Positions 44,882 to 56,781 of a DNA stretch of 64,000 bases are shown here, in pieces. Positions within the stretch are counted from its first letter, which is position 1. Each line of letters opens with the position of its first letter. A program made the translations under genes and the position numbers. The DNA lies in assembly GCA_964016985.1 (NCBI GenBank), contig OZ024836.1:41970803-42034802 (forward strand), written 5' to 3'. This DNA comes from Anodontia alba. Taxonomy: Eukaryota > Mollusca > Bivalvia > Lucinida > Lucinidae. The notes under the pieces are model-generated. The model worked only from the letters and a program-made list of their open reading frames with translations. It ran no database searches and was not told where the DNA came from.

Positions 44882-46111
44882 GTAAGTAATGTCCTAAAAT
44901 TACGAACACTTTATCCATACTTTTTGCCTAAATTTTGCTTTTTATGCAGTTGTTTCTCAAAATACTAAGTGGAATGACAAACAGTGTAGACCTAATCAGA
45001 CTGCTCCTGAAGGTTTGTACTGTTTGTATAGACCATTTTTGCCAGAAACTTTGGTGTACAAAATTTTAGTACATTTACGGTACCCTAAATATTCGAACAC
45101 TGCAAGTCTGTATCATTGTATCGTGAAATTTGAACAAGTCCACTTGACTTCAATGTGATGTTTCTTGGACACTGCAACTCCCTACCTCAGTTCGAATCCT
45201 GCAGTTTAGCTAGTGACTGTATGGAGCTTTATTGCACATGAATCATTATCACCTTCCATCATCCCTGTATGACATCAATAATGTTGAAAAGAATATTAAA
45301 CACCTAATATGAATTTAATAGGTGCTACCTATGTTTGTGCCTCCAAATTATCATCACATGCTCCGGATCTAACTGAATTTGATTTCAGACCATGCTTGAC
45401 TTCTGAATACACTGCATGAATTGCGATATAACGTCCAAGTCAACAATATTTCAGTAGCCTAGTTCAGAGACATTGCCTCCAAATTTGTGGGACTTTTACC
45501 CACCCGATCACATGAATTCAGGTCCTGCTTAGTTACTAGCAGCTCTGCCATGGAGGCTTTAGGCAGCCCATCTATTTCGCGGGTCCCAATGGGTGTGGGG
45601 CCATGCTTTCCGAATACCGAAAACTGGTGTATGCCAATGACAGGTACAACGACAATATACTATCATTTGCTTACCTGTGTCGAAGTTTTTTTAAGATTAT
45701 AATGTGAAAAGAGTGTTAAGTCTGTGTTATCTAAAAAATCTGCATCACACTCTACCTTATGCACAAAACGAATCATGTTTAGCTTGTAAACAGACAGAGA
45801 ATGGATAGAAATAAAATTCGAAGTGGAGACAAAATTCAAAATGGCTGTGATAGCAAAATTTTGTAGGCTGGCGTCATAGTCTCATGATTCAATACCTTGC
45901 AATTGGAATACTTGGCATTATTGGCTGTTTTGTTGCTATTATCGGCATGGCTGCCATGTCAATAGTCTCTGCCAAATCATGGAACACTTATTGTTTTTCA
46001 GGATAAGCACCGAACCACCCAAGCATTTGTTGGACCATTACATTTATGGTCACTGGTTCAAATATATAAATTAAATACAGTGTTTATTGGACATCAGACT
46101 AGTTTATTTTT
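44882..46111. other. helicase intron, no feature recognised
   Basis: It carries a CAAACAGTGTAGACC word at about 44980 that recurs in palindromes elsewhere in the window. I see no exon, RNA gene or bounded repeat. Confidence 0.5.
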
Positions 46112-47104
46112 AGCTCACCTGAGCAAAAGCTCAAGGTGAGCTATTGTCATCACCCTATGTCCGTCGTCAGTCGTCGTCCGTCATCCATCGTTCGTCGTCA
46201 ACAATTAGTTTGTTAACGCTCTAGAGGTCACAGTTTTATTTAAGACCCAATCTTGATGAAACTTGGTCAGAATGTTTGCCTCTAAGAAATATCGGTCAAG
46301 TTCGATACTGGGTTACTTAGGGTCAAAAACTAGGTCACCAGGTCAAATCAAAGGAAAAACTTGTTAACACTCTACAGGTCATAGTTTTGACCCAATGTTG
46401 ATGAAACTTGCTCAAAATGTTTGCCTCTATTAACTCTAGGTCAAGTTCGAAACTGCGAAACTGGGTCACTTGGGGTCAAAAACTAGGTCACCGGGCCAGA
46501 TCAGCAGAAAACCTTGTTAATACTCTAGCGGTCACATTTTTGAAGCAATCATCATGAATCTTGCTCAATATATTTGTCTTAATAATTTCTAGGTCACGTT
46601 CGAAACTGGGTCACCTGGGGTCAAAAAGTAGGTCACCTGGCCAGATCAGCAGAAAACCTTGTTAACACTCTAGCAGTCACATTTTTGAAGCAATCATCAT
46701 GAATCTTGCTCAATATGTTTGTCTTGATGATTTCTAGGTCAAGTTCGAAACTGGGTCACTTGGGGTCAAAAACTAGGTCACCAGGCCAGATCAGCAGAAA
46801 ACCTTGTTAACACTCTAGCGGTCACATTTTTGAAGCAATCATCATGAATCTTGCTCATTATATTTGTCTTGATGAATTCTAGGTCAGGTTTGAAACTGGG
46901 TCACCTGGGGTCAAAAACTAGGTCACCGGGCCAGATCAGCAGAAAACCTTGTTAACACTCTAGCGGTCACATTTTTGAAGCAATCATCATGAATCTTGCT
47001 CAATATGTTTGTCTTGATGATTTCTAGGTCAAGTTCGAAACTGGGTCACTTGGGATCAAAAACTAGGTCACCTGGCCAGATCAGCAGAAAACCTTGTTAA
47101 CACT
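46112..47104 (+). mobile_element. HINE-like element with 145-bp repeats
   Basis: The head AGCTCACCTGAGCAAAAGC, CAAGGTGAGCTATTGTCATC and CCGTCGTCAGTCGTCGTCC is the same module as in the 166-bp elements. The array differs: about six units of 144-146 bp with GTTAACACTCTAGCGGTCAC, AATCATCATGAATCTTGC, and GTCAAAAACTAGGTCACC. The first units are more diverged than the last. It breaks off at GTTAACAC without a 3' hairpin. Confidence 0.8.
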
Positions 47105-47177
47105 ATGTGAATTAAACAATTGTCATCCCTATGTGAATTAAACAATGTTGTCATCCCTATGTGAATTAAACAATGTT
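47105..47177. repeat. 28-bp minisatellite, about three copies
   Basis: TATGTGAATTAAACAAT with TGTCATCCC is repeated three times at the broken edge of the 145-bp array, possibly generated with that truncation. Confidence 0.8.
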
Positions 47178-47311
47178 GAAGACACACAAAAAAAAACATA
47201 CCAAATTATTATCATCATTTATATATATTTGTAAAAAAAAAAATAGCCTTCAACATGGAAACATTGTGACATAAGCTACCTCATAGCTTCTGATAAGATG
47301 GCATGTCCACA

Positions 47312-47390
47312 TATTTTTCTTATTTCTCAACAAAAACATATGTTGTGGCTACTCATTAGAAGTGGTTTTGTTGCAAAATAAGATAAATAT
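47312..47390. repeat. degraded palindrome (family E)
   Basis: The left arm TATTTTTCTTATTTCTCAAC, ACATATGTTGTGGCTACTC, ATTAGAAG matches 13955-14068. The right arm is shortened to TTGCAAAATAAGATAAATATC. Confidence 0.6.
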
Positions 47391-47909
47391 CAATACTTTT
47401 TGGTAAAAAAAATGCCTTATCTGGAGCAAGGTCAACTCTATGAAGTACAAGGAGTCTTATTGTGTCACCCTAATATCCGTACTCTTGTTCCTATTTTCAT
47501 TTATGTCACACTTTGTTAAAGTTTTATATGCAAGGTTTTCAGATATTTATATCATAGCAGTCACTTGTTAAAAAGTAATCATGTTTGGAATATGGTTGCC
47601 TGGAAGGGTCTTCTTTAATTCCATAGATACTGATTACAAGGTTCAAGACCATGGCTGGGGCTAGAGATAAAAAACTAGGACACATTTGTTCTACTGTATT
47701 TCTGTAACTTATACAAACAACATCTAAACACAGTAAGTCATAGATTGGACAGTCATATGACATCAACTTCAGTGTCATGAGTTGGTCACAATGACCTACA
47801 TTTCAAAACCTAATGATTTTACCTTATTTATTTAACATTTTATTCATAGACAAGGCAGGTCAGGCAAGCTTGTGACAGCTCTTTATACATATTTTTTATG
47901 CTTATCCAG

Positions 47910-47996
47910 GGTAAAGAAAAGCTTTCTGATGAAGCCAGAAAAAGGTTAGCTGATGGTAGCAACAGTGACCACATCTTGCTTGTTAATGCTTTCAGG
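47910..47996 (+). CDS. DHX36: DHX36-like helicase, ratchet-domain exon
   Basis: 87 bp between CTTATCCAG and GTAAGTATTC, phase 0. It reads GKEKLSDEARKRLADG, SNSDHILLVNAFR. GKEK, then a basic helix and SDH...VNAF, is the family pattern in the ratchet (HA2) domain, directly continuing FTIPL of the preceding exon. Splitting after NAF(R) before GW is consistent with the next exon at 55933. Confidence 0.93.
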
Positions 47997-48595
47997 GTAA
48001 GTATTCTGGATATGCATCCCTCCTATGAGACACATAATGTCAAAATGTGTATTTAGGCAAACAGTGCATGCCCTAACCAGACAGTGGTTATGTTCAGTCT
48101 TGTCAAGGAAACACAGTTTCTCCCATTTTTGCCTATATGAGATAGGCTTTTTGCCCTTGTGAGAAACTTCTGTCTCACATGACCATCATGACATGACTAC
48201 TGGTTCTAGGAACAATCCACTTAAAGGTGGGAGAAAAAGAATCCATCATGAGCCAGTCCATGCAGGAAAGTTGGGGTAATGACTGGTTCTTGCAGATTTT
48301 AACCCTTTCACCCCTGCATTTCTAAAGTGGACCCTTCCATCTTTGGATTTGGACACATCCGTTGTCGCAAATAGGGGTGTCGATAGAAAATCAAGAATGG
48401 ATTGGCAGTTTAGATCCTGATGAAATGGCATGTTACAAGTCATCTTATTTGGATCTACACTGTTTGCATAAATGTGTTTCTTACAGCTGAAAGAGCTAAA
48501 AGGCAGACTGAGCATACATGTACTATGACAAGGTTAGTCTGCACTGGACATGCTTATTTCTCCTGTGAAGACAGGCTTTGTCTTGTCATGAATCA
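47997..48595. other. helicase intron, no feature recognised
   Basis: It contains isolated words shared with other introns (ACACTGTTTGCATAAATG near 48460). No gene or bounded repeat is seen. Confidence 0.5.
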
Positions 48596-48839
48596 GGGCC
48601 CAGTTGTTCAAAGCGTCGTTAGCTTAACGAGCTCATTAAGGGTCATTTTGTTAACTATTTTAGCGGATTCAATATACAATATTCTGATATTTTTTGCTGA
48701 AAAAATGTGAGTAGCTTTTGCACTGCAAAAGCTACTCACATTTTTTCAGCAAAAAATTTCAGCATATTTGCGTATCACTTGATGTAAATTTTAACAAATC
48801 GTTAACTAACGACATTGTTAGTTTTGAACAACTGGGCCC
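48596..48839. mobile_element. 244-bp MITE with GGGCCCAGTTGTTCAAA termini
   Basis: The inverted ends GGGCCCAGTTGTTCAAA and TTTGAACAACTGGGCCC are perfect. The centre holds a second palindrome (GCTGAAAAAATGTGAGTAGC, TTTTGCA, inverse). Shared subterminal words are GTTAGCTTAACGAGCTC and TCGTTAACTAACGAC. A second, left-truncated copy lies at 63165-63381. The superfamily is not clear because the target duplication is not obvious. Confidence 0.85.
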
Positions 48840-49236
48840 AGGTAATATTGAGCTTGTTCAAGAAGAAAAAAACTGATACACCTTCAGGGAAAGTTACTCT
48901 GTCGAAATGTTCTTGTCTGAAAAGGGATCTACTCCTTTGGGAGCAAATTCTTTTAGAGTGGACCCTTTTCATAAGGGGCATGGTGTGGAGGAAATCAATC
49001 AGGAAGACTCTAGAGCTGCCACCCTAGTATTAAATGGCAGGGAATCTGCCAAATGTATCCAGGGCCTTTAAGATAAGTATGGTATTAAGGGGTTTAGATG
49101 TGCAGGGTAGTTGCTAGTATTGCCTCTGATAATCAGTTATTATCTGTCATTGCCTCCAGTGACTGATGATCAGAAAGAATTTTTATGGTCAACTAATTGG
49201 AAAATTCTATTTTTAGAAACATAGTTTTCTCTTTTT
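48840..49236. other. helicase intron, no feature recognised
   Basis: No exon, RNA gene or repeat boundary was recognised. Confidence 0.5.
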
Positions 49237-51766
49237 AGCTCACCTGAGCCGAAGGCTCAAGGTGAGGTATTGTGATCACTCACTGTCCGTCGTCGCTGTC
49301 GTCGTCAGCATCGGCGTCCTCGGCGTCCGTCCATCCACAATCTTTAAACAACATTTCCTCCTAAACCACTGATTGGAATTTGACCAAACTTCACAGGAAT
49401 GATCTTTGGTTGGTCCTCTTTCAAAGTTGTTCAAATGGTTCCGGTCCATTGCATATCTAGGTCACAGGAGCTAAAAATAGATTTTTTAACTAAAAACTTA
49501 AAAAATTTTCTTGTCAGAAACCACTGGACCGATTTCCATATAATATTGCAGAAACGTTCCTTTGGTGACCCTCTAGCAAGATTGTTCAAGCCATTTGGAT
49601 TCGTCAAAAAACATGGCCGCCAGGGGGCGGGGCTTATTTTCCCTATATAATCTACATAGAAAACATTAAAAATCTTCTTGCCAGAAACCACTGGACCGAT
49701 TTCAATATAATTCTGCAGAAATGTTCCTTTGGCGATCCTCTACCAAGATTGTTCAAGCCATTTGGATTCGTCAAAAAACATGGCCACCAGGTGGCGGGGC
49801 TTATTTTCCCTATATATCTATATAGAAAAAACTGAAAAAATCTTCTTGTCAGACACCACTGGACCTATTTCCATATAATTTTGCAGAAATGTTCCTTTGA
49901 TGATCCTCCACCAAGATTGTTCAAGCCATTTGGATTCGTTAAAAAACATGGCCGCCAGGGGGCATGGCTTATTTTCCCTATATATCTATATAGAAAACTT
50001 TAAAAATCTTCTTGTCAGAAACCACTGGACCAATTTCTACATAATTTTGCAGGAATGTTCCTTTGGTGATTCTCTACCAAGATTGTTCAAGCCGTTTGAA
50101 TTCGTCAAAAAACGTGGCCGCCAGGGGACGGGGCTTATTTTCCCTATATATCTATATAGAAAACTTTAAAAATCTTCTTATCAGAAACCACTGGACCGAT
50201 TTCTATATAATTTTGCAGGAATGTTCCTTTGATTATCCTCTACCAAGATTGTTCAAGCCATTTGGATTTGTCAAAAAACATGGCCGCCAGGGGGCAGGGC
50301 TTATTTCCCTATATATCTATATAGAAAACTTAAAAAGTATTCTTGTCAGAAACCACTGGACGGATTTCCATATACTTTTGCAGAAATGTTCCTTTGGTGA
50401 TTCTCTACCAAGATTGTTCAAGCCATTTGGATTCGTCAAAAAATGTGGCCACCAGGGGGCAGGGCTTATTTTCACTATATATCTATATAGAAAACTTAAA
50501 AAATCTTCTTGTCAGAAACCACTGGACCGATTTCTATATAATTTTGCAGAAATGTTCCTTTGGTGATCCTCTACTAAGATTGTTCAAGCCATTTGGATTT
50601 GTCAAAAAACATGGCTGCCAGGGGGCGGGGCTCATTTTCCGTATATATCTATATAGAAAACTTTAAAAATCGTCTTGTCAGAAACCACTGGACCAATTGC
50701 TATATAATTTTACAGAAATATTCCTTTGGTGATTCTGTACCAAGATTGTTCAAGCCATTTGGATTTGTCAAAAAACATGGCTGCCAGGGGGTGGGGCTTA
50801 TTTTCCCTATATATCTTTATAGAAAACTTGAAAAATCTTCTTGTCAGAAACCACTGGACCAATTTCATTATAACTTGACAAAAATGTTTCCATGGTGACT
50901 CTGTACCAAGATTGTTCAAGTAATCATGATTCGTCAAAAAACATGGCCGCTAGGGGGCGGGGCTTATTTACCCTGTATATCTATATAAAAAACTTTAAAA
51001 ATCTTCTTTTAAGAAACCGTTGGACCGAGTTCAATGTAACTTGGCAGGAATGTTGCTTTTGTGACCCTCTACCAAGATTGTTCAAGGCTTCATGATACAT
51101 CAAAAAACATGGCCCCCAGGGGGCTTGGCTTATTTTCCATATATATCTGTATAGAAAACTTTAAAATTCTTCTTGTCAAATACCTCCTGACTGATTTCAA
51201 TAATGCTTTAGTAACCCTCTACCAAGAATGTTCAAGCAATCCTGATTTGTCAAAAAGCATGGCTGCTAGGGGATGGGGCTTATTTTCCCTATAGATCTAA
51301 ATAGAAAACTTTAAAAATCTTCTTGTTAGAAACCACTGAACTGATTACAATTTAAGTTCGCAGGAATGTTCCTTTCGTTACCCTCTACCAAGTTTGTTCA
51401 AGCTGTCATGATTCGTCAAAAAAAAAAAAAAAAAAAAATGGCAGTTAGGCGGTAGGGCTTTATAGCGATATAAAACACTTCAAAAATCTTTTTTGTCAGA
51501 AACCACTGGCCCAATTTCAAAATAACTTGGCAGAAATGTTCCTTTAGTGACCTTCTTTCAAGATTAAGTCAAGTCATGATGTGTTAAAAAGGAAAAACAT
51601 GGCTTGGTGTGTTGGGGGGATGGGGTGAGGAGGGGGGATGCCGGCGTGGCAGGGCTATAAAATTTATACATAAAACTTAGAGCAGTGAACTTGGCTGAAT
51701 CTTCAGCAGTAAGTATGCAAATCTGTTTTCTCAGGTGAGCGATATAGGACCATCATGGTCCTCTTG
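49237..51766 (+). mobile_element. HINE-like element with 166-bp tandem repeats (copy 5)
   Basis: The head AGCTCACCTGAGCCGAAGG is followed by a GTCGTCGCTGTCGTCGTC microsatellite, about 14 units, a G-rich tract at 51614-51638, subterminal TCTCAGGTGAGCG, the hairpin AGGACCATCATGGTCCT and CTTG. A 167-codon open frame at 50063-50566 is three repeat units read through and is not a gene. Confidence 0.87.
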
Positions 51767-53191
51767 TTTTATTTTAATATGCAAGTTATACATAAAATAC
51801 AATTAAAATGATATTCTAAGCTGTCATTTTGGCTCATTTTAGATTTTTGGTCAATAAAGAAATTTTATGAAATAGCCTGTTCTAAGACTCTTGTTTCAAC
51901 TGAAAACAACATATATTTTTAGCTAATCAGAGCAAGGCGCAGGATGAGCTGCAGGATGAGCTGTTGTGATCACTTGCGGTCCGTCCGTCCGTCCACACCT
52001 TTGAACGACTTCTCCTCTGAAACGCCTGGGCTAATTTTCTTCAAACTTCATGTGGAGCTTTCTGTTAAAGGGGAATTGAAAATTTATTCAAATGGTCACG
52101 GTTCATTAACCAAGATGGCCACCATGCCCATATATGGTAAAAACACAAAAATTCTTCTCCAGAACCAAGAAGCTTTGGGGCTGATTCTTGGTATATAGCA
52201 TCATGGACTCAAGATCTACCAAGTTTGTTCAAATAATTACCCTAGGTTGTCCTTTGACCATTTTACCACAAGATCAAATTTGCGTCCTTATGCATTTGTA
52301 TGAGGAAAATGTTGAAAAGTCATTTTCTCAAAATGTATTAAAGACTAATGGCTGAAACTTACAATGAGTGATTAAAGTAGTAAGATATTTTAGTTATAAT
52401 CAAAATTTTGTTATCTGCCTTTGCCCCTGGGCTATATACATCTGTAAAGTGTACCAGATTTCACATGGGGCCTTCTGACAAAAGGGTATTGCCAATTTGT
52501 TTAAATGATACTACGCCAATTTACAAGCTGGCCTCCATGTCCATATATGGTAAAAATACTTAAAAATCTTCTTCTTCAGAACTAAGAAAGCTTTGGGGCT
52601 GAATCTTGGTATATAGCATCGAGGATGAGGTCTACCAAGTTTGTTCAAATGATGACCATAGGTTGACCTTTGACCTTTTTACAGCAAGGTCAAATTTGCA
52701 TCCCTACATTTATATGGAGAAAATGTTGAAAAGTCATTTTCTCAAAAATGTATTAAAGACTAATGGCTGAAACTTACAATGTATGATTAAAGTAGTAAAA
52801 TATTTTAGTTATAATAAAAATTTTGTCCCCAGAGGGTTATCTGCCCTTGCCACAGGGCTATATACATGTATAAAATTGTGTAATTTTTAAATATCTTCTT
52901 CTCTGAAACCGTTTGAGCAATTTTGACCAGATTTCACATGGGACCTTCTGTTAAAAGGGTTTTGCCAATTTGTTCAAATGGTTTCGTGCAATTGAACAAA
53001 ATGGTCTCCATGCCCACATATGGTAGAAACACTTAAAAATCTTCGTCTCCAGAACCAAGAAAGCTTTGGGTCTGCATCTTGGTATATAGCATTGAGGACT
53101 CAAGGTCTACCAAGTTTGTTCAAATGATGACTATAAATGGACCTTTGACTTTTTTACAGCAAGGTCAAATCTGTGTCCCAATGCATTTGTA

Positions 53192-54541
53192 CGAGGGATG
53201 TTCGAAATGAATTGCTTATTTCTATCTGGAGACTTCAAATTTCAAGTTAGCCCAAAAGTACTCATTTCATGCCCTCGAAGTACTTCCCATGGCTAGAAAT
53301 GCAAAGTTTCAGTCGATGTATCCACTTCTTGAAGGCGTCACGGTACGCTGATTTGGGCACAGTAATAAGGTACTGATGAATGGCAGATCCAAGTGCCTGT
53401 CGGGACTGGTATTTCCGCCCAGCAAGGAATGCTTTCAATTTCGGAAACAAAAAGAAATCACATGGGGCAAGGTCTGGGGAATACGGGGGGAGGGGGGTGG
53501 ATGAGGCAAAACAGTTACTTTTTCTTTCTTCAAAAACGCCGTAACTATTGCGGAGGTATGAGCTGGTGCATTGTCATGTAGAAGACGGACATGTTTAAAA
53601 CCAGTGGCAGGGCGTCGTTTCTGATAATACTTTTTCAGTTTCTTTAGTACTACGTCTTTGTAGTACTTTCCGGTGATGCTTTTGCCCTTTTTCACTGGCA
53701 CTTTTATTGCGACTCCTTCACCAGAGAAGAAGATTGCATACAAAACCTTCTTTGTACTCGAAGAACGTTTGGCAATTATTGGGCGTTTGCTGTGTTAGTA
53801 GCCCAGATCTTATTGCTAACCTTTCTGACGGGCTCAAAATAATGGACCCAGGTTTCATCACCTGTGACGACATTGGCAAACTGCTTTTTGTCATATTTTG
53901 GAAACATTTGAAGCAGATTTTTGGCCACTTTAACCCGTTGCCTCTTTTGCTCGTCAGTCAACAGATGTGGCACCCATCTAGCAGAAATCTTTCTGACTTT
54001 CAAATGCTTCTTCAAAATAAGGTGAACCGTTGATAGTGATATGCCTACCTTTCGTGCAATATCACAAACTGTAAATCTGGCATCTCCTTCAATGATTTCC
54101 TTTATTTTGGAAATGATTTCTTTACGAGATGCAGATTTTGGCCTACCTGATTTCGGTGCATTTTTGATGGACTGTACACCAGACTCAAATTTCTTTTTCC
54201 ACCGCCGAACTGTGTCATAAGACACACAAGAAGGTCCAAAAGCAGTAGAAATTTCAGTCATCAGCTTCTTCAAAGAACAACCAAGTTTTGAGCGAGCTTT
54301 GATGTAGGCTCGTATTTCATCTTTTTTGTCGACGCTTCTACCAACCATTTTTACTGCAGTGGTCAATGACTGCGTGTATTCAAATGGCAAATTTTATGTC
54401 TTACACTTAGTCTAACATGTACATTTATACACCATTGTGTAGATATTGAATAGCCCTATAAAGGTATGTATTGGTTTTTATCGTGCCCCACGTGGATATC
54501 GAGCTAGAGGACAAAAAGCAATTCATTTCGAACATCCCTCA
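53192..54541 (-). mobile_element. mariner-like element 2, complete with TIRs
   Basis: The left terminus CGAGGGATGTTCGAAATGAA and right terminus TTCATTTCGAACATCCCTCA are inverted over about 25 bp and flanked by TA (53190-53191, 54542-54543). The length, 1350 bp, is typical of mariners. It sits inside a HINE-like array. The transposase inside is frameshifted. Confidence 0.92.
53262..54390 (-). pseudogene. mariner transposase (DD34D type), two frameshifts
   Basis: A 204-codon N-terminal frame has a helix-turn-helix pair (KKDEIRAYIKARSKLG; TVRRWKKKFESG; FTVCDIARKVGIS), WVPHLLT, and the first catalytic aspartate in VVTGDETWVHYFEP. After a frameshift near 53776 the frame holds LYAIFFSGEGVAIKVP and LLHDNAPAHTS (second aspartate). 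A second shift in a C-rich run near 53500 destroys the SPDLAP-CD block. The C-terminus (FPKLKAFLAGRKYQSRQALG) is in a third frame. It belongs to the same subgroup as mariner 1. Confidence 0.88.
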
Positions 54542-55571
54542 TATGGGGAAAATGTTGAAAAGTCTGTTTTCTCAGAACATGTTAAAGGCTAATGGCAGAA
54601 ACTTACAATGAGTGATTAAAGTAGTAAAACATTTTAGTTATAATCAAAATTTTGTCCCTGAGGGTTATCTGCCTTTGCCACTGGGCTATATACATGTATA
54701 AAATTGTTTAATTTTTAAATGTCTTCTTCTCCGAAACTGCTTGAGCAATTTAACTAGATTTCACATGGGCCTTCTGTCGATAGGGTATTGCTAATTTGTT
54801 CAAATGGTTCTGTGCAACTGAACAAGATGGCCGCCATGTTTGTACATGGTAAAAATCTTGAAAATCTTCTTCTTCAGAACCAAAAAAGGTTTGAGACTGA
54901 ATCTTGGTATATGTATATAGCATCGAGGACTTACGCTCTACCAAGTTTGTTCAAATGATGATCATAGGTTGACTATTGACCTTTTTATGGCAAAGTCAAA
55001 TTTGCATCTCTATAGATTTGTTTGGGAGGAAAAGTTGAAAAATCATTTTTTTTCAATATGTATTCCTGAAACTTACAATGTATGATTAAAGTAGTAAAAT
55101 GTTTTAGTTATTATCAAAACTTTGCTCCCTTGGGGTTATCTGCCCTTGCCCCTGTGCTATATACAGGTATAAAACCTTGAAATCTTAAGTGTCTTCTTCT
55201 CTAAAACCACTTGACCAGTTTTCACCAGGTTTCACAAGGGGCCTTCTGTCGAATATGTTGACACTTTGTTTAAATGACGCTGCATCATTGAACAAGATGG
55301 CTGCCAGGCCCATATATGGTAAAAAACTAAAAAATCTTCTTCTCCAGTACTAAGAAAGCTTTGAGGCTGAATCTTGGTATACAGCCTTGGGGACTCACGG
55401 TCTACTAACTTTGTTAAAATGATGAGACTAGGATGACCTTTGACCTTTTTATGGTATGGTCGAATTTGTGACCCAGTTGCTGTGGCAATACTGGAAGCTG
55501 TTGCATAGCATTTGCAAATATGCAGGTGAGCAATTGTGGCCCACAGGCTTCTTGTTCTTATTTCTTACTTC

Positions 55572-55700
55572 TATTTTTCTTATTTCCTCATGAAAACATA
55601 TGCTGTGGGTAGTCGTTAGAAGCACTGAGGCAATTAGAAGCGTCTCTGCACTTCTAATGAGTACCAATAGCATATGTTTTCATGGAGAAATAAAAAAATA
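55572..55700. repeat. long palindrome (family E)
   Basis: The arms TATTTTTCTTATTTCCTCAT, GAAAACATATGCTGTGGGTA and GTTAGAAGC pair with CACTTCTAATGAGTACC, AGCATATGTTTTCATGG and AGAAATAAAAAAATA around a short loop. Confidence 0.8.
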
Positions 55701-55932
55701 TTATCAGGATTCCCCCCACCCCCGCCCACCCCTCCCCCCCTTTATCGATCCAGAGCTATGAATAAGTACCTGTAAGAGGGCTAAAATAAGAATAAATAGA
55801 TTTTCTACAAGTTGATTATTATTCGATGATCGATCTGTTTTACAAAACCGATGATCAAAGATGAAATTCTGGCCAATCTTCAACACTAGTAGTTACAGTA
55901 CTAACTGACAGGGTTTCTACCTTTTTCTTCAG

Positions 55933-56010
55933 GGCTGGGAGAATGCTGTGGCAAGAGGAACAAACAGACACTACTGCTGGACCAACTTCCTTTCAGAAAG
56001 TACACTAAGA
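55933..56010 (+). CDS. DHX36: DHX36-like helicase, ratchet-domain exon (last in window)
   Basis: 78 bp between TTTTTCTTCAG and GTAAGTAGAG, phase 0. It reads GWENAVARGTNRHYCWTNFL, SESTLR, matching the GWEEA...YCW.YFLS..TL pattern of DHX36. The next exon (expected to start near ML-MK-QF) and the OB-fold are not found downstream and must lie beyond 64000, so the intron here is at least 8 kb. Confidence 0.93.
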
Positions 56011-56164
56011 GTAAGTAGAGAATGTAACTGAAGTTTGCTAGAATTTTTTTATTAATACAGAAATCTTGAGTTAACAAAAACAAGCTGGGTTCCACAGTGC
56101 ATTTAGTTGCATATATGACTGCAGCTCAGCCACATAACTTTTGTGGGGATTGATCATACAATCT

Positions 56165-56458
56165 GTGGGTGGTTGGGTGGTGCGAAGGTGTCATGTATCT
56201 TTTGTCACCCGGGGCGTCCAGCTGATATTGGCTGATAGTTGGGCAAGGCCTGCTATCCTTGTAGCAGGTAAGGGTAGGGAGGTGATGTTTTTATTTCTTC
56301 TGTTTCTTCACTTTCATTCCTGTTTCTCTTTCTTCCCTGTCCCTCCCTTTCATCTCTTCTGCTATCTCTTCTGTCTATTTTCTCCCTTTCTCTGGGAGAC
56401 GACACAAAATGACCCACAAGGGTTGACGTGTCGTTAAACCCCAACTCAATCAATCAAA
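56165..56458 (+). mobile_element. SINE-like retroposon (family 3)
   Basis: It is flanked by a perfect 14-bp duplication TGATCATACAATCT (56151-56164, 56459-56472). It contains GGTGTCATGTATC, GGGCAAGGCCTGCTATCC, a CTTTC-rich pyrimidine tract (56300-56390), then GACACAAAATGACC and the tail CGTTAAACCCCAACTCAATC. A second copy at 60156-61412 is split by an insertion. No clear tRNA boxes. Confidence 0.85.
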
Positions 56459-56503
56459 TGATCATACAATCTTTTCTACTGTCCTTCTCTTAGAAGACTA
56501 AGC

Positions 56504-56781
56504 ATTACGAAAACATGCCTATTCAAATATACTGAAAATTTTACCACCAAAAAATGAACATTTTCTGAGAAAAATTCTGATATTTTTCGTATTTCTGCTC
56601 AAAACATAGATTGTGGGTACCCGTTAGAACCGCCTCGACGAGGCGGTTCTAACGAGTACCCACAATCTAATGTTTTTGAGCACAAATAAGAAAAATAATG
56701 TATACCCCTGTAAACCCCAGTTTTACTGTATAAAAGTGGGGTTTAAGGGGGTCTAAATTTTTACAGGCATGTTTTCGTGAT
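56504..56781 (+). mobile_element. palindromic MITE, copy A
   Basis: The termini ATTACGAAAACATGCCT and AGGCATGTTTTCGTGAT are inverted. The centre is a long hairpin: TTCTGCTCAAAACATAGAT, TGTGGGTACCCGTTAGAACC, GCCTCGACGAGGC and the inverse. One outer flank carries TTACCACCAAAAAATGA and the other GTAAACCCCAGTTTTACTG and GTGGGGTTTAAGGGGGTC. Other copies lie at 58302 (reverse) and 61640, with a fragment at 43668. Confidence 0.88.

Larger units (their letters stand above)
51921..55554 (+). mobile_element. HINE-like element with about 430-bp repeats, split by a mariner
   Basis: The head AGCTAATCAGAGCAAGG, GAGCTGTTGTGATCACTTGC and GGTCCGTCCGTCCGTCC is a variant of the common module. About five units of 415-470 bp contain TTCTTCTCCAGAACCAAGA, GAATCTTGGTATATAGCA, TTGACCTTTTTACAGCAAGG and GTATTAAAGACTAATGGC. 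The end is CAGGTGAGCAATTGTGGCCC, ACAGGCTTCTTG, then TT. A mariner occupies 53192-54541. Confidence 0.78.

Noticed and set aside
48246..48515. Minus-strand 89-codon frame as a possible gene
   Set aside because: No domain, no repeat relation and no splice context; composition looks like random intron sequence.
50063..50566. Open frame of 167 codons, and similar frames of 90-138 codons at 8827-9243, 17360-20062, 33258-33917 and 42408-43410
   Set aside because: They are translations of the 166-bp repeat (166 is not a multiple of three, so each frame cycles through the unit). They have no start context, no domain and appear in every copy.
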